Below, in pieces: positions 24,476 through 33,060 of a stretch of DNA of 42,050 nucleotides. A program made the translations under genes and the position numbers. The notes beneath the pieces were generated by a model. The model was not told the origin of the DNA. It worked only from the letters and a program-made list of their open reading frames with translations, and did not search any database. The stretch is from the NCBI GenBank assembly GCA_002365855.1, contig DFAP01000016.1, forward strand, positions 1 through 42,050, in the 5' to 3' direction. This DNA comes from Pelotomaculum sp. UBA3103. Its GTDB lineage: Bacteria > Bacillota > Desulfotomaculia > Desulfotomaculales > Pelotomaculaceae. Position 1 is the stretch's first letter. Each line of letters begins with the position of its first letter.

Positions 24476-25279
24476 ATGCTCAGATCTCTTTACTCCGGCG
24501 TTTCGGGTATGAAGAATCACCAGATCCGCATGGATACTATCGGCAACAACGTCGCCAACGTCAATACTACCGGCTTTAAAAGCGCCAGGTGCAACTTTCA
24601 GGACCTGCTCAGCCAGACCCTGCGTTCCCCCAGCGCGCCGACCGGCACTACCGGTGGCGTCAACCCTGGTCAGGTCGGGCTCGGCATGACCGTGGCCGGG
24701 ATCGCCAACAACATGGAGCAGGGCGGCATGCAGACCACCGGACGCACGCTGGACCTGGCCATCCAGGGCAACGGCTTTTTCGTCATTCATAAAAATGCAG
24801 GCGGGGACGCCTACTACACCCGCGAGGGCATCTTTTACATGGATGCTGACGGCTACCTGGTAAATTCCAACGGTTATTACGTGTGCGACGACGGTGGAAA
24901 TGAAATTCAGCTCAGCGCCACCCCTGAAACTGTCGGCTACATCAGCATTTCTGACACCGGCATGATCACTGTGGACGGAGTTGATTTAGTCACGCTAGGG
25001 CTGGCGACTTTTCCCAACGTCACCGGCATGCTCCGCGCCGGTCAGAACCTCTACCAGGAAAGCGGGGCGTCCGGCATTCCGGATGTTCAACCCCCAGGTA
25101 CTGTCGGCACTGGCGTGGCGAATTCAAGGATCAATTCCGGCTACCTGGAGATGTCCAACGTGGATTTGACCGACGAGTTTGTGAACATGATCACCACCCA
25201 GCGGGGCTACCAGGCCAACGCCCGCACCATTACGACGTCCGACCAGATGCTGCAGGAACTGCTGGAAATTAAACGTTAA
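24476..25279 (+). CDS. flgE: Flagellar hook protein FlgE (short, FlgG-like)
   Basis: This 267-residue protein belongs to the FlgE/F/G family. The N-terminus MLRSLYSGVSGMKNHQIRMD and GNNVANVNTTGFK and the C-terminal SGYLEMSNVDLTDEFVNMI and TQRGYQANARTI are canonical. Position after flgD makes it the hook protein; Bacillus FlgE is similarly short. Length alone would also allow a distal rod protein, but two rod homologues occur elsewhere in the operon. GGAGG precedes the ATG. Confidence 0.85.
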   Translation: MLRSLYSGVSGMKNHQIRMDTIGNNVANVNTTGFKSARCNFQDLLSQTLRSPSAPTGTTGGVNPGQVGLGMTVAGIANNMEQGGMQTTGRTLDLAIQGNGFFVIHKNAGGDAYYTREGIFYMDADGYLVNSNGYYVCDDGGNEIQLSATPETVGYISISDTGMITVDGVDLVTLGLATFPNVTGMLRAGQNLYQESGASGIPDVQPPGTVGTGVANSRINSGYLEMSNVDLTDEFVNMITTQRGYQANARTITTSDQMLQELLEIKR

Positions 25280-25318
25280 CGCGAGTCTATAGTTTAAATT
25301 AAAAAAGCAGGTGAACCC

Positions 25319-25804
25319 GTGGCAAGCGACTCTGAAAAAACTCCGGGCAAGAAACAAAAAAAATCCAAAGGCAAAAAATTCTGGCTGATCCTGGTTATTG
25401 TTGCGGTAGTCCTGGCCGGTTCTGGGACGGGCGCTTATGTGTATTTTCACAAACCTGGCGTCGAGGCCGGCGAAACCAAGAAAAAGGCCAAAACCGCTGA
25501 ACTGGAAAGCCTTGAAATGGGCGAGCTGATCGTTAATCTCGCCATGGACAGCAGTAACCATTTCCTCAGGGTTAATGTTGTGGTCGAATACCCGCAGGAT
25601 AAAAAGCTTACAGAAGAGATCAAAAAGAAAAAGCACATTATTTCCGACAGCATCATTACGACCCTTCGCAGCAAGTCGCTGTCCGAGATCGGCTCCGCGA
25701 GTTCGGTCCAGACGCTGAAAAGCGATATTCTCAAAGAAGTTAACAACAACCTGTACTATGGTGATATAACAGGCATCTACTTTACGGATTTTCTAATCCA
25801 GTAA
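25319..25804 (+). CDS. fliL: Flagellar basal body-associated protein FliL
   Basis: FliL (161 residues) surrounds and strengthens the stator at the motor. A short lysine-rich cytoplasmic start is followed by one membrane segment (about 21-41, FWLILVIVAVVLAGSGTGAY) and the extracytoplasmic FliL domain, with VNLAMDSSNHFLRVNVVVEY and GDITGIYFTDFLIQ at the end. A GTG at 25319 follows GCAGGTG. The small flbD/swrD gene that often lies between flgE and fliL is absent. Confidence 0.93.
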   Translation: MASDSEKTPGKKQKKSKGKKFWLILVIVAVVLAGSGTGAYVYFHKPGVEAGETKKKAKTAELESLEMGELIVNLAMDSSNHFLRVNVVVEYPQDKKLTEEIKKKKHIISDSIITTLRSKSLSEIGSASSVQTLKSDILKEVNNNLYYGDITGIYFTDFLIQ

Positions 25805-25888
25805 GGGAGCATTTTGATAGACATCCTGGTTTTACCCGCTTTTTTATAGTTAAAGAAGCAGAGTGAAACGGAAGAGGTGGGATATGCT

Positions 25889-26266
25889 GTGTTGACCGAA
25901 GAAGAAATCAGGTCATTCCTTGCCGGCGGTAGCAGTGAGGCCGGGATCAGAAAGGTAAAGTTTCCATCCCTGGAGCCGGTTAAAGGGCTGGGCAGGATCA
26001 AGACCAGCCTTTCCCACCTGGAGGATGTCCAGATTGAACTCAGTGCTGAGCTGGGCCAGGCGAACCTGAAGGTTAGTGAAGTGCTGGGACTGGCTGTTGG
26101 TTCCGTGATCAAGCTGGATAAAGCAATTGGCGATGAGGTTTTGGTGGTCATGAACCAGCAGAGCTTTGCCAGGGGAGAAGTCGTGATTATTAACGATTCC
26201 TTTGGAGTCCGGGTTACGACTGTTAACCACGCCTATCATCTAAAGCTGAGCGAGGGATTGGCATGA
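25889..26266 (+). CDS. fliN: Stand-alone FliN-like switch protein with an EIDALL-like N-terminal peptide
   Basis: The 125-residue product has a C-terminal SpoA/FliN domain (about 48-118: LGQANLKVSEVLGLAVGSV, then GEVVIINDSFGVRV) preceded by a linker and the N-terminal peptide LTEEEIRSFLAGG. That peptide resembles LSQNEIDALLDAL of FliM and LLKQEEIDALL of FliY here, the CheY-binding motif. Start GTG 25889 is chosen for GAGGTGG at 25875-25881; upstream GTG 25877 overlaps that site and TTG 25892 is also possible. It stands where fliM-fliY-cheY lie in Bacillus, while those genes lie 13 kb downstream. Confidence 0.85.
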   Translation: MLTEEEIRSFLAGGSSEAGIRKVKFPSLEPVKGLGRIKTSLSHLEDVQIELSAELGQANLKVSEVLGLAVGSVIKLDKAIGDEVLVVMNQQSFARGEVVIINDSFGVRVTTVNHAYHLKLSEGLA

Positions 26267-26769
26267 GCAGCGATCTGATCGGGGCGGTGGTGCGCACGCT
26301 GGTGGCCCTGCCGCTTGTCCTCGGCCTGGCCTACCTGGTATTGAAATACGGGCTTGCCCGCCGTTATGTGACGGCCAGCGGAAGCCGCAGGATGAAACTT
26401 GTGGAACAGCTTCCCCTGGGGCCAAAGACGACCCTAAGTTTGGTCGAGCTTGGCGGGAGCTATTACCTGCTGGGCCACCAGGACAGCTCGATCAGCCTGG
26501 TCAAAGAACTTAAAGAGCTTCCAGAAACTGATCAGTTTAAAATCGGGGACATCGTGGAGCTGAAGCCCCGCACCATTGAAGAATATGATGTCCGGGTTAA
26601 AGGGGAAAAAGCCCTGACCAGGTGTTTAACAAAAAAAGTAAAAGAGAAATACAGCCTGTTCTGGAAAAAGTTCGCCGGGCGGGTTTCAGAAGTTAAAACG
26701 ATGATTACGATTAAAACCGGCAGCAGGACACGTTTGGCTGAAAAGGGTGAAAAAAAAGTTGAAGGTTAA
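26263..26769 (+). CDS. fliO: Flagellar export apparatus protein FliO
   Basis: FliO (168 residues) assists assembly of the FliP ring. One membrane segment (about 7-27, VVRTLVALPLVLGLAYLVL) is followed by the conserved SRRMKLVEQLPLGPKTTLSL and VELGGSYYLLGHQDSSISLV stretches, then a basic C-terminal tail. It overlaps the fliN-like stop by ATGA, so the two are coupled. Confidence 0.88.
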   Translation: MSSDLIGAVVRTLVALPLVLGLAYLVLKYGLARRYVTASGSRRMKLVEQLPLGPKTTLSLVELGGSYYLLGHQDSSISLVKELKELPETDQFKIGDIVELKPRTIEEYDVRVKGEKALTRCLTKKVKEKYSLFWKKFAGRVSEVKTMITIKTGSRTRLAEKGEKKVEG

Positions 26770-27505
26770 ATTCCCGGTTTATCTTCTGGTATTTGTCGTA
26801 ACGATTATGTTTGCCCGGGAAGCAGCGGCTCAGCTGCCCTCAATAGACCTGAACATTCGCCCTGCGGACAGCCCCGAGCAGGTCGTGGACACCGTCAAGC
26901 TGCTGGTGTTGCTGACGCTGATCTCAATGGCCCCGGCGTTCCTGGTGCTGATGACTTCTTTTACCAGGATCATTGTCGTTCTTTCGCTTTTAAGAACGGC
27001 CCTGGGGGTGCCTTCGGCCCCGGCCAACCAGATCCTAATCGGGCTAACCATCTTCCTTACAATTTTTATCATGGCGCCGACATATAAGCAGATTAACGAA
27101 CAGGCTATACAGCCATATCTGCAAAATCAGATCAGCCAGCAGGAAGCGCAGGAAATCGGGGCCAAACCGCTTTGCGACTTCATGTTGAGGCAGACCAGGG
27201 AAAGAGACCTGGGGTTGTTTATTAACCTGGCCAAGATGGAAAAGCCGGAAAGACCGGAAGACGTTCCCATCCATGTGGTCATTCCTTCCTTCGTCATTAG
27301 CGAGCTAAAGACGGCTTTTGAAATAGGATTCATGCTTTTTATACCATTTCTGGTTATAGACATGGTTGTTGCCAGCATCCTGATGTCCATGGGAATGTTT
27401 ATGCTGCCCCCGGTGATGATCGCGCTTCCATTTAAGCTGCTTCTCTTTGTTATGGTGGATGGCTGGTACCTGGTTGTTAAATCCCTGGTTGAAAGCTTCA
27501 GGTAG
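26759..27505 (+). CDS. fliP: Flagellar export gate protein FliP
   Basis: FliP (248 residues) is the core of the export gate. A cleavable-type signal region (about 5-22, FPVYLLVFVVTIMFAREAAA) is followed by four membrane segments. Family motifs include LTSFTRIIVVLSLLRTALG-type sequence and PPVMIALPFKLLLFVMVDGW. TTG 26759 fits AAGGGTG at 26743-26749; GTG 26747 lies inside that site but would add only four residues. Overlaps fliO by 11 bases. Confidence 0.94.
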   Translation: MKVKFPVYLLVFVVTIMFAREAAAQLPSIDLNIRPADSPEQVVDTVKLLVLLTLISMAPAFLVLMTSFTRIIVVLSLLRTALGVPSAPANQILIGLTIFLTIFIMAPTYKQINEQAIQPYLQNQISQQEAQEIGAKPLCDFMLRQTRERDLGLFINLAKMEKPERPEDVPIHVVIPSFVISELKTAFEIGFMLFIPFLVIDMVVASILMSMGMFMLPPVMIALPFKLLLFVMVDGWYLVVKSLVESFR

Positions 27506-27519
27506 AGGGGGTAAAAGGG

Positions 27520-27789
27520 GTGACCCAGACCTTTGTCATGCATGTGGCCCGCGACGCCCTTTTTATGGTCCTTCTCCTTGCCGGGCCGGCCATGGGGGTG
27601 GCCCTGTTAATCGGCCTTGTTATCAGTGTCCTGCAGGCCACTATCCAGATCCAGGACCAAATGCTCAACCTGGTGCCAAAAATTGTAGGTGTTTTTATGG
27701 TTATCCTGTTGCTTGGCTCGTTGCTGTTGAACAGCGCCATAGCGTTTACTATCAACCTATATTCTCAGATACCGAATTTAGTTCGCTGA
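27520..27789 (+). CDS. fliQ: Flagellar export gate protein FliQ
   Basis: FliQ (89 residues) has two membrane segments (about 17-37 and 53-73) and the conserved LLAGPAMGVALLIGLVISVLQA and QIQDQMLNLVPKI motif. GTG 27520 follows AGGGGG. Length is exactly typical. Confidence 0.95.
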   Translation: MTQTFVMHVARDALFMVLLLAGPAMGVALLIGLVISVLQATIQIQDQMLNLVPKIVGVFMVILLLGSLLLNSAIAFTINLYSQIPNLVR

Positions 27790-27803
27790 CGGAGGAGTAA
27801 GTT

Positions 27804-28571
27804 TTGCCTGATACAGGCCAGGTTTCCATCTTCTTCTTGGTGCTGATGAGGGCTTTGGCCTTCATGCTGTCCGGCCCTCTTTTCACCATCAAGGGCATCC
27901 CGACGCATGTCAAAATAGGGTTTTCTCTGGTTCTGGCGGTGGTGGTTTATCCGTTGGTTGCCGCTGGCCAGGGGCCCCTGCCGCTGGATGCCTGGAGTTA
28001 CGGGCTGGCGGTTGTCAGTGAGACTGGTTTCGGCCTTCTTCTGGGTTTGGCCGTAACGATCGTTTTGAGCAGTGTCAGGATGGCCGGTCAGTTTATAGAC
28101 CACCAGATTGGCTATTCTATGTCGTCGATCATGGACCCCCTGAACATGGCGCAGAACACGCTGCTCTCTCAGTACCTGTATCTGCTGGCACTAGTGTTTT
28201 ACCTGATGATCGACGGTCATCACAGCCTGATCGTCGCCCTGACTCAAAGCTATCAGCTTGTGCCTCTGACTGAAGTATCTCTTAACGGCAGCGTAACTTT
28301 TATCATGATTAAGATTTTTTCCGGCGCTTTTGCCACCGCTCTTCAGGTGAGCGCGCCGATCCTGGCCGTGTTGCTGGTCGCGGACCTTACACTGGGTTTT
28401 CTGGCCCGCACCGTGCCGCAGATAAATGTATTCATGACAGGCTTTCCTGTGAAGATAGCGGTTGGCGTCCTGACCTTAAGCTTTTTAATTCCCCTGCTGG
28501 GGGCGGTGCTGCGCACAATCTTCGACACAATTGAAAAGGATTTGTACACGTTGATGAAAGCGCTGGTGTAA
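27804..28571 (+). CDS. fliR: Flagellar export gate protein FliR
   Basis: FliR (255 residues) is the third gate component. It is hydrophobic throughout (five to six membrane segments) with typical RALAFMLSGPLFTIKGIP, FIDHQIGYSMSSIMDPLN and LGFLARTVPQINVFMTGFPV. TTG 27804 follows GGAGGAG. It abuts flhB: the stop at 28569-28571 is immediately followed by the flhB ATG. Confidence 0.95.
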   Translation: MPDTGQVSIFFLVLMRALAFMLSGPLFTIKGIPTHVKIGFSLVLAVVVYPLVAAGQGPLPLDAWSYGLAVVSETGFGLLLGLAVTIVLSSVRMAGQFIDHQIGYSMSSIMDPLNMAQNTLLSQYLYLLALVFYLMIDGHHSLIVALTQSYQLVPLTEVSLNGSVTFIMIKIFSGAFATALQVSAPILAVLLVADLTLGFLARTVPQINVFMTGFPVKIAVGVLTLSFLIPLLGAVLRTIFDTIEKDLYTLMKALV

Positions 28572-29657
28572 ATGGCCGGTAACACGCAGGACAGAACCGA
28601 ACAGGCAACGCCACGGCGGATCCAGGAAGCCCGGCGCAAAGGGCAGGTTGCCAGGAGTACTGACCTGACCGGAGCTTTGCTCCTTTTGGGAATGGTAGCA
28701 TTACTGTTAGCCATCAAGGATCAGTTTTTTTTAGACCTGCAGCGCTACCTGTACTGGTATTTCAGCGAGTCTGCAAGTTATAGCGTGTCTGAAAGCGGAC
28801 CGCTCTCTATATTAAACAGCACGTCATTATTTTCACTTAAATTGTTAGCTCCTTTTTTCGGAGTGGCCCTGCTGGTTGTTATAGCTTCGAACCTTGTCCA
28901 GGTGGGATTCCTTTTTTCCCCCGAAGCGTTGAAGCCCAGGCCCAATGTATTGAACCCGATTTCCGGTTTTCAGCGCATGTTCTCGGTTCGCAGCCTGGTG
29001 GAACTGGTCAAGTCCATCCTGAAGTTTAGTATTATCATTGTTATTACTTATTACCTGATCAGGGCCAACCTGAAAGATTTGCTGCTGATTTTCAACCGAT
29101 CGCCGGAAGGGATTTACCAGGTCATCCTTGGATTCATTATTACTGTAGCCTGGTGGGGCTCGCTGGCGTACCTGGCCCTCTCCCTGCTGGATTACATGTA
29201 CCAGCGTTACGATTATAAAAAAGGTCTGATGATGAGCAAGCATGAGGTCAAGGAAGAGTACCGGCAGGCTGAGGGAGACCCGCTGGTCAAGTCCAAGCAA
29301 AAGGAAATACGCAGAAGCATTTCAATGAACAAAATGATCAGCGAGGTTCCGCGGGCCACCGTGGTGGTGACCAACCCAAATCAGCTTGCCGTAGCGCTTC
29401 GTTACCAGCAGGGTGAGACGACCGCTCCCGTGGTGTTGGCCAAGGGCGCGGGCTGGATGGCGGAGAGGATCAAGGTACTTGCCCGGGAAAACGACATTCC
29501 CGTAGTTGAGAATAAGGATGTTGCCCGGTTTCTTTATAAGACTGTCGAAATTGGAAACGAAATCCCGCTTGAGATTTACCAGGCGGTGGCGGAAATCCTG
29601 GCGCTTGTTTACCGCATTAAAGAAAGAGAAAATTACAGAGCTCAGAACAAGGTGTAG
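28572..29657 (+). CDS. flhB: Export specificity switch protein FlhB, with NPNQ in place of NPTH
   Basis: FlhB (361 residues) has four membrane segments in its first 210 residues and a cytoplasmic domain that normally cuts itself at N-PTH, changing export from hook to filament proteins. Family sequence is clear: TEQATPRRIQEARRKGQVARS near the start and MSKHEVKEEYRQAEGDPLVKS in the linker. At the cleavage site the sequence is VVVTNPNQLAVALRYQ (N268-P-N-Q271): Asn and Pro are kept, Thr and His are changed. The rest of the cytoplasmic domain is intact. See the findings for the consequence. Confidence 0.95.
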   Translation: MAGNTQDRTEQATPRRIQEARRKGQVARSTDLTGALLLLGMVALLLAIKDQFFLDLQRYLYWYFSESASYSVSESGPLSILNSTSLFSLKLLAPFFGVALLVVIASNLVQVGFLFSPEALKPRPNVLNPISGFQRMFSVRSLVELVKSILKFSIIIVITYYLIRANLKDLLLIFNRSPEGIYQVILGFIITVAWWGSLAYLALSLLDYMYQRYDYKKGLMMSKHEVKEEYRQAEGDPLVKSKQKEIRRSISMNKMISEVPRATVVVTNPNQLAVALRYQQGETTAPVVLAKGAGWMAERIKVLARENDIPVVENKDVARFLYKTVEIGNEIPLEIYQAVAEILALVYRIKERENYRAQNKV

Positions 29658-29674
29658 TTTGACGGAGGTTTCAT

Positions 29675-31759
29675 ATGGCTTCCCCAACCCCCCTGACGTT
29701 TGCGGCAAGGTTAAATTTAAAGAAAAGCAGCGACCTGGTTGTAGCGGGGCTGGTCATAGGCATCGTGCTTCTGATAATCATCCCGTTAAGCCCGGGCATA
29801 CTTGACTTTATGCTTACTCTCAGCATAACGCTGGGGCTGGTTATTCTTTTGATTACCATGTTCACCATTGAGCCTCTTCAATTTTCAGTGTTTCCAACGC
29901 TGCTCCTGGTGACCACACTGTACCGGCTCGCCCTGAACATATCATCGACCCGGCTGATTTTAAGCAATGCGTCAGCCGGAAAGGTCATCGCCGCCTTCGG
30001 GTCGTTTGTGGTAGGCGGTGATTATGTGGTGGGCTTGGTTGTCTTTATCATCATAACCGTGATCCAGTTCGTAGTTATCACCAACGGCGCGGGCAGGGTG
30101 GCGGAAGTAGCCGCAAGGTTTACCCTGGACGCCATGCCCGGCAAGCAGATGAGCATAGACGCGGAATTTAATGCCGGGTTGATTGACGAAACTGAAGCCC
30201 GCGAACGGCGGAAGCGGTTGCAGAGGGAAGCGGAGTTTTTTGGCGCGATGGACGGCGCAAGCAAATTTGTCCGGGGAGACGCCATTGCCGGCATCGTAAT
30301 TATTATGATCAATATTCTGGGCGGTCTGATTATAGGTGTGGCTCAAAAAGACATGCAGCTGGGCCAGGCGGTACAGACTTATACCCTTTTAACCATAGGT
30401 GACGGGTTGGTCACACAGATCCCGGCGCTGTTAATTTCGACAGCCACAGGCATTTTAGTTACCAGGTCCAGTTCTAACGCGAGTTTTGGTAAGGACCTCA
30501 CTGAGCAGTTCATGAACTTTCCCAGGGTTTTAATGCTTGCTGCCGCAAACCTTTTTATCCTGGGGCTGATCCCGGCCATGCCGAACCTGCTGTTCCTTTC
30601 CCTGGCCGGTTTAATGGGTTATTTATCCTACAGCGTCATCCAGGAGGATAAAAGGAAAAAAGCCCTGGAGCAGGAGCGGGACGCATCCCTGCAGGCCCAG
30701 GAGCAAAGGAAGGAGCCTGAGAACGTCTTTACTTATTTTCAGGTGGACACCCTCGAAATCGAAATCGGGTACAACCTGATCCCGCTGACTGACGAGGCTC
30801 AGGGAGGCGACCTGCTGCAGCGCCTGGCTGCCGTAAGAAGGCAGTGTGCAGGAGAGATGGGAATATTTGTCCGGCCGATCAGGATCAGGGACAACCTGCA
30901 GCTTGATCCCAATGTTTACTCCATCAAGCTGCGCGGCACGGAAATCGCGACCGGCAAACTGATGCCGGGCCATTATCTGGCCATGGACCCTCTGGGTCAG
31001 GAGCTTGAAGTCAAGGGTATCCAGACCACTGAGCCGACGTTTGGCCTTCCGGCCTGGTGGGTGACTGCTGCTGACCGTGACCAGGTCGAACTGGCTGGCT
31101 TCACTGTTGTTGACAGCTCTACGGTGCTCGTTACCCACCTTACCGAGATAATTAAGAGGCACGCCCATGAACTCCTGGGAAGGCAGGAAGTGAAAGACTT
31201 ACTGGATGTGGTTAAGGAAAAGAATTCCGTGGTGGTGGAAGAGCTTGTTCCCGACATGCTTGCCCTGGGTGAAGTCCAGAAAATACTGCAGAACCTGCTC
31301 AGGGAGAGAGTGCCCATCAGAGACCTGGCCAGTATCCTGGAAGCCTTGGCGGATGGCGCCAGGGTGAGCAAAGAAGCTGATTATCTTACGGAAACCGTGC
31401 GGCAGGCCCTGGCCAGGACCATCAGCCGTCAGTACCTGGGAAGCGGTTCGAAAATTACGGTAATAACACTGCATCCAAAGCTGGAACAGACATTGGTTGA
31501 TTCCATCGAACAAACCCAGCTTGGTTCATATCCAGTCCTGGAGCCCCTGATGGCCAGGAAGATATTAAATAAATTAAAAGATTCGGTAGAAAACCTCACC
31601 TTGCGGGGCCTCCCTCCGGTTGTTCTATGCTCTTCCAGGGCAAGACTGCCTTTCAAAAGGCTGACTGAGAGGTTTTTACCCAACCTGGCGGTGCTGGCAT
31701 TGAATGAAATTGCTTCTAATATAGAGGTGGAGGCTGTTGGGACGGTGATGATCGATTGA
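29675..31759 (+). CDS. flhA: Flagellar export gate protein FlhA
   Basis: FlhA (694 residues) forms the nonameric gate and docking platform for export chaperones. About eight membrane segments in residues 20-310 carry the FHIPEP signature region around TTLYRLALNISSTRLIL and the charged cytoplasmic loop KQMSIDAEFNAGLIDETEARER. The C-terminal domain follows a linker near 330-350. ATG 29675 follows GACGGAGG. The stop overlaps flhF by four bases. Confidence 0.97.
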   Translation: MASPTPLTFAARLNLKKSSDLVVAGLVIGIVLLIIIPLSPGILDFMLTLSITLGLVILLITMFTIEPLQFSVFPTLLLVTTLYRLALNISSTRLILSNASAGKVIAAFGSFVVGGDYVVGLVVFIIITVIQFVVITNGAGRVAEVAARFTLDAMPGKQMSIDAEFNAGLIDETEARERRKRLQREAEFFGAMDGASKFVRGDAIAGIVIIMINILGGLIIGVAQKDMQLGQAVQTYTLLTIGDGLVTQIPALLISTATGILVTRSSSNASFGKDLTEQFMNFPRVLMLAAANLFILGLIPAMPNLLFLSLAGLMGYLSYSVIQEDKRKKALEQERDASLQAQEQRKEPENVFTYFQVDTLEIEIGYNLIPLTDEAQGGDLLQRLAAVRRQCAGEMGIFVRPIRIRDNLQLDPNVYSIKLRGTEIATGKLMPGHYLAMDPLGQELEVKGIQTTEPTFGLPAWWVTAADRDQVELAGFTVVDSSTVLVTHLTEIIKRHAHELLGRQEVKDLLDVVKEKNSVVVEELVPDMLALGEVQKILQNLLRERVPIRDLASILEALADGARVSKEADYLTETVRQALARTISRQYLGSGSKITVITLHPKLEQTLVDSIEQTQLGSYPVLEPLMARKILNKLKDSVENLTLRGLPPVVLCSSRARLPFKRLTERFLPNLAVLALNEIASNIEVEAVGTVMID

Positions 31760-33060
31760 AGATTAAACGTTACGTCGTCAGAGAAATGCAGGAAGCTATC
31801 CGGCTGATTAAGCAGGACCTTGGCTCCGAGGCGGTCATTGTGAGCAGTTACAAAGTTCCGGCCAAAGGCCTGATCGGGCTTTTTTCGCCGCGACTGCTTG
31901 AGGTTACCGCGGCACTGGATGAAGCGTCTGATATAAAGGTCAGTGTGGACTGCCCGCCGGCTCAGATGGCTATGAGGGGTGCAAACACTACGGAAAGGGT
32001 AATTGGCCCGTTTGGAAACCCGGCCGGGGTGTTCTCGTTGGGCGCCGGGGCAGAAGGCCTTCAGGACGGAAACCCCGGTTTCGCAGGCAGCCAGCGCTCC
32101 AGTGGTTTTAGCGACCCCGGCTTTTTACTCCGGCAGATGCGGGGGGAGCCACCGGTTGGCGGCAGACAGGCGGCAGAGAAGTTGAGCCGGGAAGCGGGAG
32201 AAGGCGGCCGGCTGTTTGAAAAACTGGTCAGCCAGCAGGTGGAGGCAGGCTTGAGTGGAGATACCGCGCTCAGGTGGCGCAGGACGCTTCTTGAGATGGA
32301 TATCCACGAAAATATTGTTGAACGCCTTATATCTGTACTGTTTTATGACGAGAACGGCAGGCAGGCGATCGATTTCAGACAGGTATACTACACGCTGCAG
32401 AACCAGGTAGCAAGTCTTCTCGAGCCAGCTTACTACAGCAGGGACAGCGCGAGGATATTTACCTTTGTTGGCCCACCGGGGGTAGGAAAGACAACAACGC
32501 TGGCTAAGCTGGCCACTCGTTTAAGCTTGAATGACCATAAAAAAATAGCGCTGGTGGCAGTCAACAGCTACCGCATCGGATCCGTTGAGCAGATCCGGGC
32601 TTATGGGGATTTCCTGGGCATCCCGGTGGAGGTGGTTATGACCCCTTCCGAGCTGGCCAGGGCCCTGGAGGAACATGTAGATAAAGATGCTGTTCTAATT
32701 GACACCGCCGGGCGTTCGGCCCGGAATGTGGGACAGGTGTTGGAGTTAAAAGGCTTTTTAGATGCCGTGGATGAGCCTCAGGATATTTTCCTGGTTTTAA
32801 GCATGGCGTCTAAAAATAAGGACCTGGCCAGAGCTGCCCACGAGTATCGAAAAATAGGTTATACTAAGTTCATTTTTACCCAGTTAGATGAAACTGAAAC
32901 TCATGGCTCGATTATGAATCTGGTATATGGAATGGGAGTGCCCGCGGCCTACCTGTCCGATGGCCAGCGTATACCTGACGATATCAGTGAAGCAGGACCA
33001 AAAAAAATAGCTAAAATATTGTTCAGGGGGGTTGACCCTGATGAAACAGTGGCTACCTAG
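31756..33060 (+). CDS. flhF: SRP-like GTPase FlhF
   Basis: FlhF (434 residues) sets flagellar number and position together with FlhG. The N-terminal region is variable and Gly-rich (about 80-170); the NG domain shows G1 GPPGVGKTTT (about 239-248), DTAGRSARN (G3, about 316) and a TQLDETET (G4-type) motif. TTG 31756 overlaps the flhA stop. Length fits the family. Confidence 0.95.
   Translation: MKIKRYVVREMQEAIRLIKQDLGSEAVIVSSYKVPAKGLIGLFSPRLLEVTAALDEASDIKVSVDCPPAQMAMRGANTTERVIGPFGNPAGVFSLGAGAEGLQDGNPGFAGSQRSSGFSDPGFLLRQMRGEPPVGGRQAAEKLSREAGEGGRLFEKLVSQQVEAGLSGDTALRWRRTLLEMDIHENIVERLISVLFYDENGRQAIDFRQVYYTLQNQVASLLEPAYYSRDSARIFTFVGPPGVGKTTTLAKLATRLSLNDHKKIALVAVNSYRIGSVEQIRAYGDFLGIPVEVVMTPSELARALEEHVDKDAVLIDTAGRSARNVGQVLELKGFLDAVDEPQDIFLVLSMASKNKDLARAAHEYRKIGYTKFIFTQLDETETHGSIMNLVYGMGVPAAYLSDGQRIPDDISEAGPKKIAKILFRGVDPDETVAT

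Noticed and set aside
24476..25279. Naming this gene flgG
   Set aside because: Its length suits FlgG, but position after flgD and the presence of two rod-type homologues at 35420 and 36237 favour hook protein FlgE.
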